Shown here one piece after another: positions 27,582-37,445 of a stretch of DNA of 64,000 bases. The first letter of the stretch is position 1. Each line of letters starts with the position of its first letter. The notes under the pieces are model-generated. The model saw nothing but the letters and a program-made list of their open reading frames with translations, ran no database searches and was not told where the DNA came from. Source of the stretch: DASUAS01 sp963750045 (lineage in GTDB: Bacteria; Actinomycetota; Acidimicrobiia; IMCC26256; DASPTH01); contig CAVVPD010000004.1 of assembly GCA_963750045.1 (NCBI GenBank), positions 124,001 through 188,000 of the forward strand. Direction: 5' to 3'. Made by a program: the position numbers and the translations under genes.

Positions 27582-28482
27582 GGAGCTCGAAGTGCCCGAG
27601 TCGTTGGCGGGCGAGCGCCTCGACCGCGCGCTCGCGATGCTGACGGGCTGGACCCGCAGCGAGGTGCAGGCACTCGTCGAAGCGGGCTCGGTGCTGGTGG
27701 GAGGGGTCCGGGTCCCCAAGAGCCGCCGGCTCGAGCACCACGACCTGATCGAGGTGCTCGCGGAACCGGAGGCCCCGGGGCTCCCGCAGCCCGACCCCTC
27801 GATACCGATCGTCGTCCGCTCCGAGGACGCCGACGTGGTGGTGGTGGCGAAGCCCGCGGGTCTCGTGGTGCACCCGGGCGCCGGCCATCCTGACGGCACG
27901 CTGGTCAACGGTCTGCTGGCCCGTTACCCAGAGATGGCGACGGTCGGCGATCCGGCCCGGCCGGGGATCGTGCACCGCCTCGACCGCGACACGAGCGGGC
28001 TGCTCGTCGTGGCGCGTACCCAGGCCGCCTACGACGGGCTCGTGGCGATGCTGGCCGCGCACGAGGTCGAGCGTCGCTACGTGGCACTGGTGTGGGGAAC
28101 CCCGGAGTCGCGCCGGGGTGTGATCGACGCGCCGATCGGACGCTCGGTGCGGCGCCCGACGCGCATGGCCGTGCGCGAGGGCGGGCGCGGGGCGCGCACC
28201 GCCTACGAGGTGGTGGCCGGCTACCGCGAGCCCGAGGTGTCGCTGCTGCACTGCCGGCTCGAGACCGGGCGCACCCACCAGATCCGAGTGCACCTCCAGG
28301 CGATCAACCATCCCGTGGTGGGTGACGCCGCCTACGGCGGCAGCCGCGCCGCGCTGGCGCTCGACCGCCCGTTCCTCCACGCCGCCGGGCTGGCCTTCAC
28401 CCACCCGGTCAGCGGCGAGCGCATCGAGGTCGAGGAACCGCTGGCACCGGAGCTCGAGGCGGTGCTGGCCCGACTCGGCTGA
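27574..28482 (+). CDS. rluD: Pseudouridine synthase, RluD family
   Basis: A 302-residue rRNA pseudouridine synthase. An S4 RNA-binding domain at the N-terminus (LAGERLDRALAMLTGWTRSE) is followed by the catalytic domain with VVAKPAGLVVHPG, the HRLDRDTSGLLVVART motif carrying the catalytic Asp, and GRTHQIRVHLQAI. The GTG overlaps the lspA stop. RluD modifies the H69 helix of 23S rRNA in E. coli; the exact site here is inferred. The lspA-rluD pair is widely conserved. Confidence 0.94.
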   Translation: MAEELEVPESLAGERLDRALAMLTGWTRSEVQALVEAGSVLVGGVRVPKSRRLEHHDLIEVLAEPEAPGLPQPDPSIPIVVRSEDADVVVVAKPAGLVVHPGAGHPDGTLVNGLLARYPEMATVGDPARPGIVHRLDRDTSGLLVVARTQAAYDGLVAMLAAHEVERRYVALVWGTPESRRGVIDAPIGRSVRRPTRMAVREGGRGARTAYEVVAGYREPEVSLLHCRLETGRTHQIRVHLQAINHPVVGDAAYGGSRAALALDRPFLHAAGLAFTHPVSGERIEVEEPLAPELEAVLARLG

Positions 28483-28485
28483 GCG

Positions 28486-28710
28486 TCAGTCGTCGGCGCC
28501 GCGGGGGAACGACACCGTGGAGACGGGCACCGGGACGGTGGTGTCGACCCGGGCGTCGACGCCGACCGACTGGCGGGGGGCGAGGCGCCCGACCGGGGAC
28601 TCCGGCTCGGTCAGGCCGAAGAGGCCGAAGTTCGCCCCGAGGCACACGGTGGTGGCGAACGCGGTGGCGCTCAGCACGCCCGCCGTGGCCAGCAGCTTGC
28701 GTCGTCGCAC
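28486..28710 (-). CDS. Small membrane-anchored or secreted hypothetical protein
   Basis: A 74-residue protein starting with a basic VRRRKLLATAGV followed by a hydrophobic stretch, LSATAFATTVCLGANFG, that looks like a signal or anchor. The rest is LFGLTEPESPVGRL and a Val/Thr/Pro-rich end, VDTTVPVPVSTV. The GTG at 28708-28710 has ggag upstream. It is convergent with rluD and divergent from the response regulator. The function is unknown. Confidence 0.55.
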   Translation of the reverse strand: MRRRKLLATAGVLSATAFATTVCLGANFGLFGLTEPESPVGRLAPRQSVGVDARVDTTVPVPVSTVSFPRGADD

Positions 28711-28872
28711 CGCCCCACTCCGTTCCGGGCCCCTGCCTGGGATCCCCCCGCCGGCACGTATCGGCACGTCGGGGCCCAGGGTGGAGCGGGTGTGACCGAC
28801 GACCGCCGCGGGTGCGAATTTCCTTCAAGCACCGGGGCGAACGTGTCGACGCTCTTCGAGGGTGTTGCCGAC

Positions 28873-29599
28873 ATGAGAGTCCTGATCGTGGAGGACGACG
28901 ACGCGATCGCCACGCCGCTCGCCAAGGGTCTGGAGCGGGAGGGCCTCGACGTCGATCGGGTGGAGACGGGCTCCGCCGCGCTGGCCCTCGCCGCCGACGT
29001 CGGCTTCGACGTCGTGCTGCTCGACCTCGGCCTGCCCGACCGCGACGGCTTCGACGTGTGCCGGGAGCTGCGGGCCCGTTCCGACGTCCCGATCATCGTC
29101 GTGACCGCGCGGTTCCGAGGAGGTCGACCGCGTCGTCGGCCTCGAGCTCGGCGCCGACGACTACATCGTGAAGCCGTTCGGCTTCCGGGAGCTGGTGGCC
29201 CGCATCCGCGCCGTGGCCCGCCGCCGAACTCCGGTCGGCGTCGTCGCGTCCGACGGCGCCGCGCCTGCGTCCGGCGCGGAGGCTCCCGCCGCGGAGTCGC
29301 CCCCGCCCGTCGAGGTGGGGACCCTCACCGTCGACCGCCGCACCCGCCGCGTCACCATCGACGGCGAGCCCGTGAACCTGACGCCGAAGGAGTTCGACCT
29401 CCTCGCGTTCCTGGCCGACGACGCCGGTGCGGTGCGCGGTCGCCAACAGCTGTTGGAGAACGTGTGGGATCCCCACTGGTACGGCCCGACCAAGACCCTC
29501 GACGTGCACGTCGCGTCACTGCGCAAGAAGCTGGGCGACCCGGGGTGGATCGAGACGGTGCGCGGGGTCGGCTTCCGTCTCTGTGCGCTGACCGACTGA
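28873..29599 (+). CDS. OmpR-family response regulator, frameshifted
   Basis: DNA-binding response regulator of about 241 aa, partner of the kinase that follows. Receiver domain: MRVLIVEDDDAIATPLAKGL with the acidic pocket at residues 8-10, the phospho-acceptor Asp at about 51 in VVLLDLGLPDRDGFD, and VTAR with the conserved Thr. The frame shifts near 29110-29120; the other frame gives GLELGADDYIVKPFGFRELV with the switch Lys. A Pro/Ala-rich linker leads to the winged helix: VNLTPKEFDLLAFLADDAG and DVHVASLRKKLGDPGWIETV. The signal it senses is unknown. Confidence 0.9.
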
Positions 29600-29629
29600 C
29601 GGCCGCGTGACCACGCGCGACGAGCTCCC

Positions 29630-31071
29630 GTGAAGCGTCGTCTCCTCGTCAGCTACCTCTCGATCACCGCCTTCGTGCTGATCGTGCTGGAGATCCCCCT
29701 CGGCGTCTCGTACGCGAACTCGGTGGAGCGTCGCCTCACCAGTGACCTCCAGCACGACGCCTTCTCGCTCGCCATCCGTTCGCAGGAGCCGCTCGACGCC
29801 GACGCCGCCGACGGGTCCCGGGTCGCCACGCTGCAGGCGCTGGCCGACCGGTACCGCAGCCACGCGGGCGGGCGGGTCGTCATCGTCGACCGCCGCGGCC
29901 TCAGCGTGGCCGACTCCGACACCCGCAGCCCGACGGGGCGCGACTTCTCCACCCGGCCCGAGGTCCAGCAGGCGCTCGCCGGGGCCGAGGTGAGCGGGAC
30001 CCGGTCGTCGCGCACCCTCGGGACGCAGCTCCTCTACGTCGCGCTGCCGGTCGGCGCCGCGACCGGCATCCAGGGCGCGGTCCGCATCACGTTCCCTGCG
30101 TCGATCGTCGACGACCAGATCCGTCACATCTGGCTCCTGCTGGCCGCGACCGGGGGCGTCGTGCTCGGGCTGGTGTTCCTCGTGAGCCTCCTGCTCGCGC
30201 GAGTCGATGACCCGGCCGCTCGGCGGATCTCGAACGGGCCGCGGAGGGCCTCGGCGGGGGCGACCTGTCGACCCGCGCCGAGGTGCCCAAGGGCCCGGCG
30301 GAGCTGACCGTGCTGGCGGAGTCGTTCAACACGACCGCGGCACGCCTCGAGCAGCTCGTCGGTGCGCAACGTGCGTTCGTCGCCGACGCGTCGCACCAGC
30401 TGCGGACGCCGCTCGCGGCGATGCGCCTGCGGATGGAGAACCTCGAGGCCGACGTGCACGGCGCGGCCGCCGAGGACCTCGAGGGCGCGCTGGCCGAGGT
30501 GTCACGCCTGTCGCGACTCGTCGACGGCCTGCTCGTGCTCGCCGCGCCGAGCAGTCGCCGTCGGCCGCCGCGCCGGTCTTCGTCGACGAGGTGGTCGACG
30601 GGCGGCGCGACGCCTGGGAGGTGTTCGCGGCCGAGAAGCACGTGCTCATCGAGGCGTCGGTCGAGGGCGAGCCGGTCGCCGCGCGTCACGCCCGGTCGCC
30701 TGGAGCAGGTGGTCGACAACCTCCTCAACAACGCGCTCGAGGTCGCACCGGCCGGCAGCGTCGTGCGGGTCGGCGCCGCGGACCGGGGCGAGTGGGTGGA
30801 GGTGTGGGTGAGCGACGAGGGCCCCGGCATGTCGGCGGAGGAGCGCGCCCGGGCCTTCGACCGCTTCTGGCAGACCGCGACGGCCCGGCGCAACGGCCAC
30901 TTCGGGCTCGGGTTGGCGATCGTGCGCGAGCTGGTGGTCGGCGACGGCGGCGACGTCCAGCTCGAGGCCGCGCCGGGTGGGGGTCTCCGAGTGGTCGTGC
31001 GCGTGCGCCGGAGCGACGTGACGCCGTCCCGCGGGGCGGGTCAGCTCTCGAGCACGTCCGCCGGGCGCTGA
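29630..31071 (+). CDS. Sensor histidine kinase, several frameshifts
   Basis: Membrane histidine kinase of about 480 aa. The first helix is YLSITAFVLIVLEIPLGVSY, an extracytoplasmic sensor follows (to about residue 160), then a second helix WLLLAATGGVVLGLVFLVSL. A HAMP-like part is broken near 30205. The HisKA box is ADASHQLRTPLAAMRLRMEN with the phospho-His. Breaks near 30550 and 30690 interrupt the linker and ATP domain: DNLLNNALE (N box), DEGPGMSAEE (G1) and GHFGLGLAIVREL (G2). The GTG lies 30 bp after the regulator gene. The 3' end overlaps the opposing Rrf2 gene by 31 bp. Confidence 0.88.
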
Positions 31072-31505
31072 GCCGCGTCGCACCCGACGTCGACCGCGTC
31101 GGGATGACCGATCCGGGTGCGCCGCACGAGGTCTTCGAGGGTGAACCCCTCGAGGATCTCGCGGGTCTCGTCGGACACGCCGACCCACACCTCCTGGAGG
31201 ATGCAGTGTCCCTCGCAGTGGTCGTGCTCGCCCATCAGCGTGGTGAGGGGGCCGTCGACCGCGGCGAGGATGTCGGCGAGGGTGATCTCGGCCGGCGGGC
31301 GCGCCAGGAAGTAGCCGCCTCCCACGCCCCGCTTCGAGCGGACGAGCCCCGCGCCCTTCACCGCGAGCAGGATCTGCTCGAGGTAGGGCTGGGGGAGCCC
31401 GGTGCGTTCGGCGATCTCCTTCACCGACGTGGGTCGCTCCGAGCCGTGCAGCGCGAGCGACAGCAGCGCGCGCGCCGCGTAGTCACCACGCGTCGACACC
31501 TTCAT
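31041..31505 (-). CDS. Rrf2-family transcriptional regulator
   Basis: A 154-residue Rrf2 winged-helix regulator. The N-terminal HTH part reads KVSTRGDYAARALLSLALHG and SVKEIAERTGLPQPYLEQIL; the wing has KRGVGGGYFLARPPAEITL. The sensing loop is HDHCEGHCILQEVW, with two Cys three residues apart, followed later by a single Cys near the C-terminus. This differs from the three-Cys iron-sulfur site of IscR, so the cofactor cannot be assigned. It may control iron-sulfur, redox or sulfur genes; no target is evident next to it. Confidence 0.87.
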   Translation of the reverse strand: MKVSTRGDYAARALLSLALHGSERPTSVKEIAERTGLPQPYLEQILLAVKGAGLVRSKRGVGGGYFLARPPAEITLADILAAVDGPLTTLMGEHDHCEGHCILQEVWVGVSDETREILEGFTLEDLVRRTRIGHPDAVDVGCDAAQRPADVLES

Positions 31506-31611
31506 CGTGGGCTCGCATCCGCTCGCCTCGTGCCCGCTCGCATGGGGCCATGATCGCGCGTCTGGGCGCGCTCGGCGGTGTGCGTGCGGGTCCTCGACTC
31601 TCGCCCGCTCC

Positions 31612-31617
31612 TAGCCT
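31612..31617 (+). promoter_or_regulatory. -10 element for the gene at 31625, leaderless arrangement
   Basis: TAGCCT ends seven bases before the GTG at 31625, matching the spacing of the other apparently leaderless genes here. It also helps choose this start over the ATG at 31550. Confidence 0.4.
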
Positions 31618-31624
31618 GATCCTC

Positions 31625-32722
31625 GTGGAGCCTGTGAAGCCGGACTATTCGGGTCCGAACGTGTCGGGGATCGTGCCCGGGCTCATGGGCCTCCGGCCGG
31701 TGGCCTGGCTCCCGGTCCCGGTCGAGGGGGCCCGGGCGTCGGTGCTGCTGGTCCTCGACGGCCTCGGCTGGGACGCCTTCTCGCGCTTCCCCGAGGCGCT
31801 GCCCGAGCTGGGCGCCTTCGCCGGAGGGCCCGTCACGACGGTGGTGCCGTCGACGACACCGGCGGCGCTCACCTCGATCACCACCGGTCTGCCACCATCG
31901 CGCCACGCCATCACCGGCTTCCGGCTCCGCCACGAGCAGGGTGTGCTCAACGCGATCCGCTGGCAGCTCGCCGACGGCACGCGCCCGCCCGAGCCCACCA
32001 ACGTGCAGCGCGAGCCGGTGTTCGGCGGCCGGAACGTCCCCGTGGTCACCAAGACGATGTTCCGCACGACCGGCTTCACCGGTGCGCACCTGCGCGGTGT
32101 CGACTTCCACGGCTGGCAGACGACCTCGGTGCTCGTCGAGCACGTGCGCGCGCTGGTGGCCGACGGCGCGCCGTTCGTGTACGCCTACTACCCGGGCGTC
32201 GACGAGATCGCGCACGCGTACGGGCTCGAGGCGCCCTACTACCCGGCGGAGCTGGCGGCGACGGATCGTCTGGTGGGACGGCTGCTCGACGCGCTGCCCG
32301 GCGACGTCGCGCTCGTCGTCACCGCCGACCACGGGCAGGTGCACGTCGGTCCCGAGGGGTGGATCGGCCTCGGCCCGCTCGACCCCATGGTCGAGACCTA
32401 CGCCGGCGACGGCCGGTTCCGCTACCTGCACGCACGCCCCGGTGCGGCCGCCGAGCTCTGCGCCGCCGCCGAGGAGCATCACGGATCGGTGGCGTGGGTC
32501 TGGCGTCGTGAGCGGCTGCTCGACGAGGGCTGGCTCGGCCCCGACCCGGTGCCGGCGACCTACCGGCGCGTCGGCGACGTCGTGCTGGCGGCGCGCGCCG
32601 GCGTCGGCTTCGTCGACCCCACGCTGACCTACGAGGCCCGGCTGATCGCCGCGCACGGCTCGCTGACCCCGGCCGAGATGGAGGTGCCGCTCGTCGCCGC
32701 GCGGGGCCGGGCGCCGCGCTGA
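31625..32722 (+). CDS. Alkaline phosphatase superfamily / nucleotide pyrophosphatase-phosphodiesterase-like protein
   Basis: A protein of about 365 aa of the type I phosphodiesterase/nucleotide pyrophosphatase family. The metal site opens with VLLVLDGLGWDAFSRF (Asp), the nucleophile Thr or Ser lies in TTVVPSTTPAALTSITTGL, and later ligands are in YYPGVDEIAHAYGL (Asp, His) and VVTADHGQVHVGP (Asp-His). There is no signal peptide from the chosen GTG start, so it should be cytoplasmic. The substrate is unknown. It precedes dnaE by about 110 bp with its own upstream -10. Confidence 0.85.
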   Translation: MEPVKPDYSGPNVSGIVPGLMGLRPVAWLPVPVEGARASVLLVLDGLGWDAFSRFPEALPELGAFAGGPVTTVVPSTTPAALTSITTGLPPSRHAITGFRLRHEQGVLNAIRWQLADGTRPPEPTNVQREPVFGGRNVPVVTKTMFRTTGFTGAHLRGVDFHGWQTTSVLVEHVRALVADGAPFVYAYYPGVDEIAHAYGLEAPYYPAELAATDRLVGRLLDALPGDVALVVTADHGQVHVGPEGWIGLGPLDPMVETYAGDGRFRYLHARPGAAAELCAAAEEHHGSVAWVWRRERLLDEGWLGPDPVPATYRRVGDVVLAARAGVGFVDPTLTYEARLIAAHGSLTPAEMEVPLVAARGRAPR

Positions 32723-32766
32723 CGCGCGCGCTATCGTCAGTCCGGAGTTACAGCCGTGTGATTCAT

Positions 32767-32809
32767 CCACAGCCCTGTGGAGGGCGTGGGGAATGCCCTG
32801 TGGACAGGG
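32767..32809 (+). promoter_or_regulatory. Two related palindromes upstream of dnaE
   Basis: CCACAGCCCTGTGG (32767-32780) and CCCTGTGGACAGGG (32796-32809) are perfect short palindromes sharing the core CTGTGG, 29 bp apart. The stretch TTCATCCACA just upstream is one base off a DnaA box. A -10-like TATCGT lies at 32732-32737. They end about 22 bp before the dnaE start, so they may be operators or DnaA-type sites. Confidence 0.4.
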
Positions 32810-32831
32810 TGCGAGCCGGAGGGAGCCCGGA

Positions 32832-35800
32832 TTGGCGAAGTCGTTCGTGCACCTCCACCTGCACACGGAGTTCTCGATGCTCGACGGCGCGGCGCGCATC
32901 GCCGAGGTGGTGGCGACGGCGGCCGCGGACGGTCAACCCGCGGTCGGCATCACCGACCACGGCAACATGTACGGCGTCCTCGACTTCTACCGCGCCGCGC
33001 GCGAGGCCGATCTCACCCCGGTCATCGGCACCGAGGCCTACATGGTCACCACGAGCCGCCACGACCGGCCCCGGCGCGACGAGCACGACATCTACCACCT
33101 CACCTTGCTGGCCGAGAGCACGCAGGGGTACCGCAACCTCATCAAGGTGTCCTCGCACGCGTACCTCGACGGGTTCTTCCAGAAGCCGCGCGTCGACTTC
33201 GAGCTGCTCGAGCAGCACCACGAGGGCCTCGTGGGCACCACCGGGTGTCTCGGCGGCGCGGTCTCGCAGTCCCTCCTGCAGGGCGACTACGACGGTGCCC
33301 GGACGCTGGTCGACCGCTTCCAGACGATCTTCGGGCGCGACTCGTTCTTCGTCGAGCTCCAGGACCACGGGCTCCCGGAGCAGCTCCAGGTCAACCCGCA
33401 GCTCATCCGGCTGGCACGCGACATGCGTGCGCCGCTGCTCGCCACGAACGACTCGCACTACACGCACCGCGAAGACGCGGAAGCGCACGACGCGCTCCTG
33501 TGCGTGCAGACCGGCGCGATGCGCGACGACCCGAAGCGGTTCAAGTTCGACGCCGACGAGTTCTACCTGAAGTCGGCGCGGGAGATGCGAGACCTCTTCG
33601 CCGACTACGAGGAGGCGTGCGACAACACGCTGCTCATCGCCGAGCGGGCCGACGTGGAGATCGAGTTCGGGAGCTCGGTGCTGCCGACGTTCCCGACGCC
33701 GCAGGGTCACGACGAGGACTCCTACCTGCGCGAGCTGTGCATCGAGGGCGCCAAGGAGCGCTACGGGATCTCACCCGGCCCCGAGGTGCTCGAGCGCGTG
33801 GAGTTCGAGCTGGGCGTCATCAAGACGATGGGCTTCTCCGCCTACTTCCTGGTGGTGTGGGACCTCGTGCGCTACGCGCGCTCGACGCGGGATCCGGGTC
33901 GGTCCCGGGCGGGGGAGCGCGGCGGGTTCGTGCGTCGCCTACTGCCTGCGCATCGTCGACATCGACCCGATCAGGTACGACCTGCTCTTCGAGCGGTTCC
34001 TGAACCCCGGTCGCAAGCAGATGCCCGACATCGACATGGACTTCGACTCCCGCTACCGCGGCGAGATGATCAAGTACGCCGCCGACCGCTACGGGTGGGA
34101 CCACGTCGCGCAGATCATCACCTTCTCCACCATCAAGGCGCGGGCCGCGGTGCGGGACTCGGCGCGGGTGCTCGGCTACCCCTACGTGGTGGGCGACAAG
34201 ATCGCCAAGCTCATGCCGCCGCTCATCATGGGCCGCGACACGCCGCTCAAGGCGTGCTTCGAGAAGGTCGCCGGGCACGACGACGGCTACAAGATGGCCA
34301 CCGAGCTGCGGACGCTCTACGACGCCGACCCCGACGCCAAGCGCGTCATCGACGTCGCCCGCGGGCTCGAGGGTCTGCGCCGCCAGGACGGCATCCACGC
34401 CGCCGCCGTCGTGATCACCGCGCGAGCCGCTCACCGAGTACCTGCCGATCCAGCGCAAGCCCGAGGCCGGCGGCAACATCGAGGACGCGCCCATCGTCAC
34501 CCAGTACGAGATGCACGGGGTCGAAGACCTCGGCCTCCTCAAGATGGACTTCCTGGGCCTGCGCAACCTCGACGTGCTCGAGATCGCGCTCGAGCTCATC
34601 GAGCAGTCGACCGGCGCCCGTCCCGACATCGACCGTGTGCCGCTCGACGACGGCCCGACCTTCGACATGCTGCGCCGCGGCGACACCATCGGCGTGTTCC
34701 AGCTGGAGGGCGGGCCCATGCGCGCGCTGCTGCGCTCGCTCGCGCCGACCTCGTTCGAAGACGTCGCCGCGCTCGTCGCCCTGTACCGCCCGGGCCCGAT
34801 GGCCCAGAACTGGCACAACGAGTACGCCGACCGCAAGAACGGGCGCACGCCGGTCGACTACCCGCACCCCGACCTCACCGAGATCCTCGAGCCCACCTAC
34901 GGGCTGATGATCTACCAGGAGCAGTTGATGCGCGTCGCGCAACGGCTGGCCGGGTACACGCTCGAAGAGGCCGACAACCTCCGCAAGGCCACCGGCAAGA
35001 AGAACCGCGAGCTGATCGCCAAGGAGCGCACGAAGTTCGTCGACGGCTGCGTCGCGCAGGGCCACGGCAAGGAGTTCGGCGAGCGCATCTTCGACACGAT
35101 CGAGCCCTTCGCCGACTACTCGTTCAACAAGTCGCACTCGGTCGGGTACGGCTACGTCGCCTACCAGACCGCGTGGTTGAAGGCGAACCACCCCGTCGAG
35201 TACCTGGCCGCGCTGCTCACGAGCGTCAAGACCAACAAGGACCAGACCGCGGTCTTCCTCAACGAGTGCCGCCAGATGGGCATCGAGGTGCTCGTCCCCG
35301 ACGTCAACGAGTCGCTCTCCGACTTCTCGGTGCGGCACGCCGCAGGCGCCCCCGACATGGAAGCATCGGTGCGCTTCGGGCTCTCCGCGGTCCGCAACGT
35401 CGGTGAGGGCGTCGTCGTCCACGTCGTCGCGGCCCGCGAGGAGGGTGGCCCGTTCACCGACTTCTACGACTTCTGCGACCGCGTCGACCCGACGGTGCTC
35501 AACAAGCGCACCATCGAGTCGCTGATCAAGGCGGGCGCGTTCGACTCCCTCGGCCACCCGCGCCAGGGGTTGCTCTTCGTGTTCGAGACCATCGTGGAGA
35601 CGGTCCTCGACCGTCGCCGCAACGAGGCCGAGGGCCAGTTCGACCTGTTCTCCGCGGTCGACGACCCCGCGCCCGAGGCCGTCGTCGGTCAGCGTACGGA
35701 GATCCCCGACACCGAGTTCCCGAAGTCCCAGCGCCTGGCGTTCGAGAAGGAGATGCTCGGGCTCTACGTCAGCGAGCACCCGATGATGGGCGCGGAGCGG

Positions 35801-36343
35801 GCGCTGCGGAAGTACGTCGACTGCACGCTGTCGGAGCTGCGCGACGGCCGTGAGGGTGAGATGAAGACGGTCGGGGGGATCGTCACCGTGCTGAACCGCA
35901 AGTACACGAAGCGGGGCGACCTCATGGGCACCTTCGTGCTCGAGGACCTCGGCGCCGCGCTCGAGGTGATGGTGTTCCCGAAGACGATGGCGGGCTACGG
36001 CCACCTGCTCGAGGACGACGCCATCGTGGTGGTGAAGGGCCGTCTCGACGTCCGTGACGACACGCCCAAGATCATCGCGATGGAGATCACACGCCCGGAG
36101 CTGGCCGTCGACAGCGGGCCGCCGGTGCGGGTGAAGGTGCGGCTCAACGCGCTGTCCGACGCCAAGGTCGGGCGGCTCAAGGCCATCCTGTCGGAGCACC
36201 CCGGTGACAGCCCGGTGTTCGTGCACCTCGAGAGCCCCGAGAAGACCACCGTGCTGCGTCTCGGCGACGACCACCTCGTCGACGCCGGCACCGGCCTCTA
36301 CGCCGAGCTCCGCATCCTCCTCGGCGCCGACTGCATCACCTGA
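32832..36343 (+). CDS. dnaE: DNA polymerase III alpha subunit DnaE, two frameshifts
   Basis: Replicative polymerase of about 1170 aa. The PHP domain begins FVHLHLHTEFSMLDGAARIA. The palm region follows after a break near 33880: the P-loop-like VGPGRGSAAGSCVAYC and the catalytic PDIDMDFDSRYRGEMI at about 34024. A second break lies near 34425, after GIHAAAVVI. Then come EPLTEYLPIQ, LYRPGPMAQ, KKNRELIAKE and the tau-binding and OB-fold C-terminus (TVGGIVTVLNRKYTKRGDL). The TTG at 32832 has a ggagggag site seven bases upstream. It is DnaE1-type in length and domain order. The breaks must be sequence errors if this is the only copy. Confidence 0.94.
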
Positions 36344-36367
36344 CCCCCTCTCCTCTCCCTTCCCCTC

Positions 36368-36421
36368 CCGAGCATGTGTCGATCGGGTGCGCGATGACAC
36401 CCTCAACCGACACATGCTCGG
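36368..36421. repeat. Palindromic element, left copy
   Basis: Arms CCGAGCATGTGTCG (36368-36381) and CGACACATGCTCGG (36408-36421) are perfectly complementary, with an inner GGGTG/CACCC pair. The element shares its design and much of its sequence with the copy at 37347-37398. It supplies the last codons and the stop of the minus-strand DUF559 gene, and lies 25 bp after the dnaE stop. Confidence 0.85.
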
Positions 36422-37302
36422 CGTAGTGCGGCGCGCACGGTGTCGATGACGAGCTGGTCGCCGGACTGTGAGGTGAATCGGAGCACGGTCCATCCGAGGA
36501 GCTCGAGCTCGTTCGCGCGAGCACGGTCGAGATCGAACGCCCGGCGGGTGCGGTGGAAGTCCCAGCCGTCGTACTCGATCGCGACCATCGCTTCCGGATA
36601 CGCCAGGTCGACGCGGACCGTGCGACCGCCGACGCGAACCCGGTGCTGGTGGACGGGCCGGGGGAGACCCGCGCCGACCAGCAGGCGGGCGAGCCGTGCT
36701 TCGGCCGCGCTCTCTCCGGGTTCCGTGCCCGTCACACGGCGCTCGAGGATCCCGCGGGTCACGGTGCACCGGAGCCGTCCGCGACCTTCGAGATCGGCCG
36801 CGACCCGTTGCAGCGTCCGCAGGTTCACGAGCTTCCGGCGCAAGCCGTCGTCGACGGCACGCTCGACCGACCATGGCGGCGCCACGGCGCTGAGGTCGCA
36901 GAGCGTGCGCGCGACCGAGGTCACCGGGACCATCGCGACCGATGCACAGTGCAGCGGTCCGCCCACGGCGCTGTCGTGCACGACGACCCCCTCGAGTCGC
37001 CGCCGGCTCCTTGCCGGCACCGTGATCTCGATGTCTCCCGGCGCGAAGCCCTCCAAGCCCCAGAGCGCGGCTGCGCACCGGAACGACGCGACCGACCCGG
37101 TGACCGCGAGGCAGGCGCCCAGCACCGCCTGCGCCCAGGATTCCGGCGATCCGCCGACCCGGTAGACCCCGGGCCGCACCGCTTCGAGCCGTCCGGTGCG
37201 CAGGCGATGGCGTACCTGGTGGGGCGTGAGGACGCTCAGGGCCTGGGTCCGGGTCACGAGACCGTGCTGACGCCTGGCGATGGGAGCGATGGGCTCGGTC
37301 AT
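36403..37302 (-). CDS. AbiEi-antitoxin-like N-terminus with DUF559 (Vsr-like) nuclease domain
   Basis: A 299-residue protein. The N-terminal part (APIARRQHGLVTRTQALSVL, then LRTGRLEAVRPGVYRVGGSP) is an AbiEi-type winged helix. The C-terminal DUF559 domain has the PD-(D/E)XK layout of Vsr endonucleases: VDLAYPEAMVAIEYDGWDFH, then RANELELLGWTVLRFTSQ. Such proteins are common in Actinobacteria and their role is unknown; a nuclease acting on mismatches or mobile DNA is a guess. The ATG at 37302 is used. The gene is bracketed by two related palindromes, one of which encodes its last five residues and stop. No AbiEii toxin is next to it. Confidence 0.8.
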   Translation of the reverse strand: MTEPIAPIARRQHGLVTRTQALSVLTPHQVRHRLRTGRLEAVRPGVYRVGGSPESWAQAVLGACLAVTGSVASFRCAAALWGLEGFAPGDIEITVPARSRRRLEGVVVHDSAVGGPLHCASVAMVPVTSVARTLCDLSAVAPPWSVERAVDDGLRRKLVNLRTLQRVAADLEGRGRLRCTVTRGILERRVTGTEPGESAAEARLARLLVGAGLPRPVHQHRVRVGGRTVRVDLAYPEAMVAIEYDGWDFHRTRRAFDLDRARANELELLGWTVLRFTSQSGDQLVIDTVRAALRRACVG

Positions 37303-37346
37303 GCCCCGATGGTTTCGCGCGCCTGCGACACTCATGCCCTCCCCTC

Positions 37347-37398
37347 CGAGCATGTGGCGATCGGATGCGTCATGGCACCCCCGATCGCCACATGCTCG
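37347..37398. repeat. Palindromic element, right copy
   Basis: Arms CGAGCATGTGGCGATCGG (37347-37364) and CCGATCGCCACATGCTCG (37381-37398) are perfectly complementary over 18 bp, with a 16-base loop. It is about 50 bp, like the copy at 36368, and matches it at most positions. It lies about 45 bp upstream of the DUF559 start and before the F420 reductase gene. Confidence 0.9.
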
Positions 37399-37445
37399 AC
37401 GGGGACGGGTGGGGACGAGGGGGGTCGCTGTGCGAAGCTCTCGGG

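Noticed and set aside
37365..37445. Longer N-terminus for the F420 reductase
   Set aside because: It would translate the palindromic element; the Rossmann fold begins exactly at the ATG 37446.
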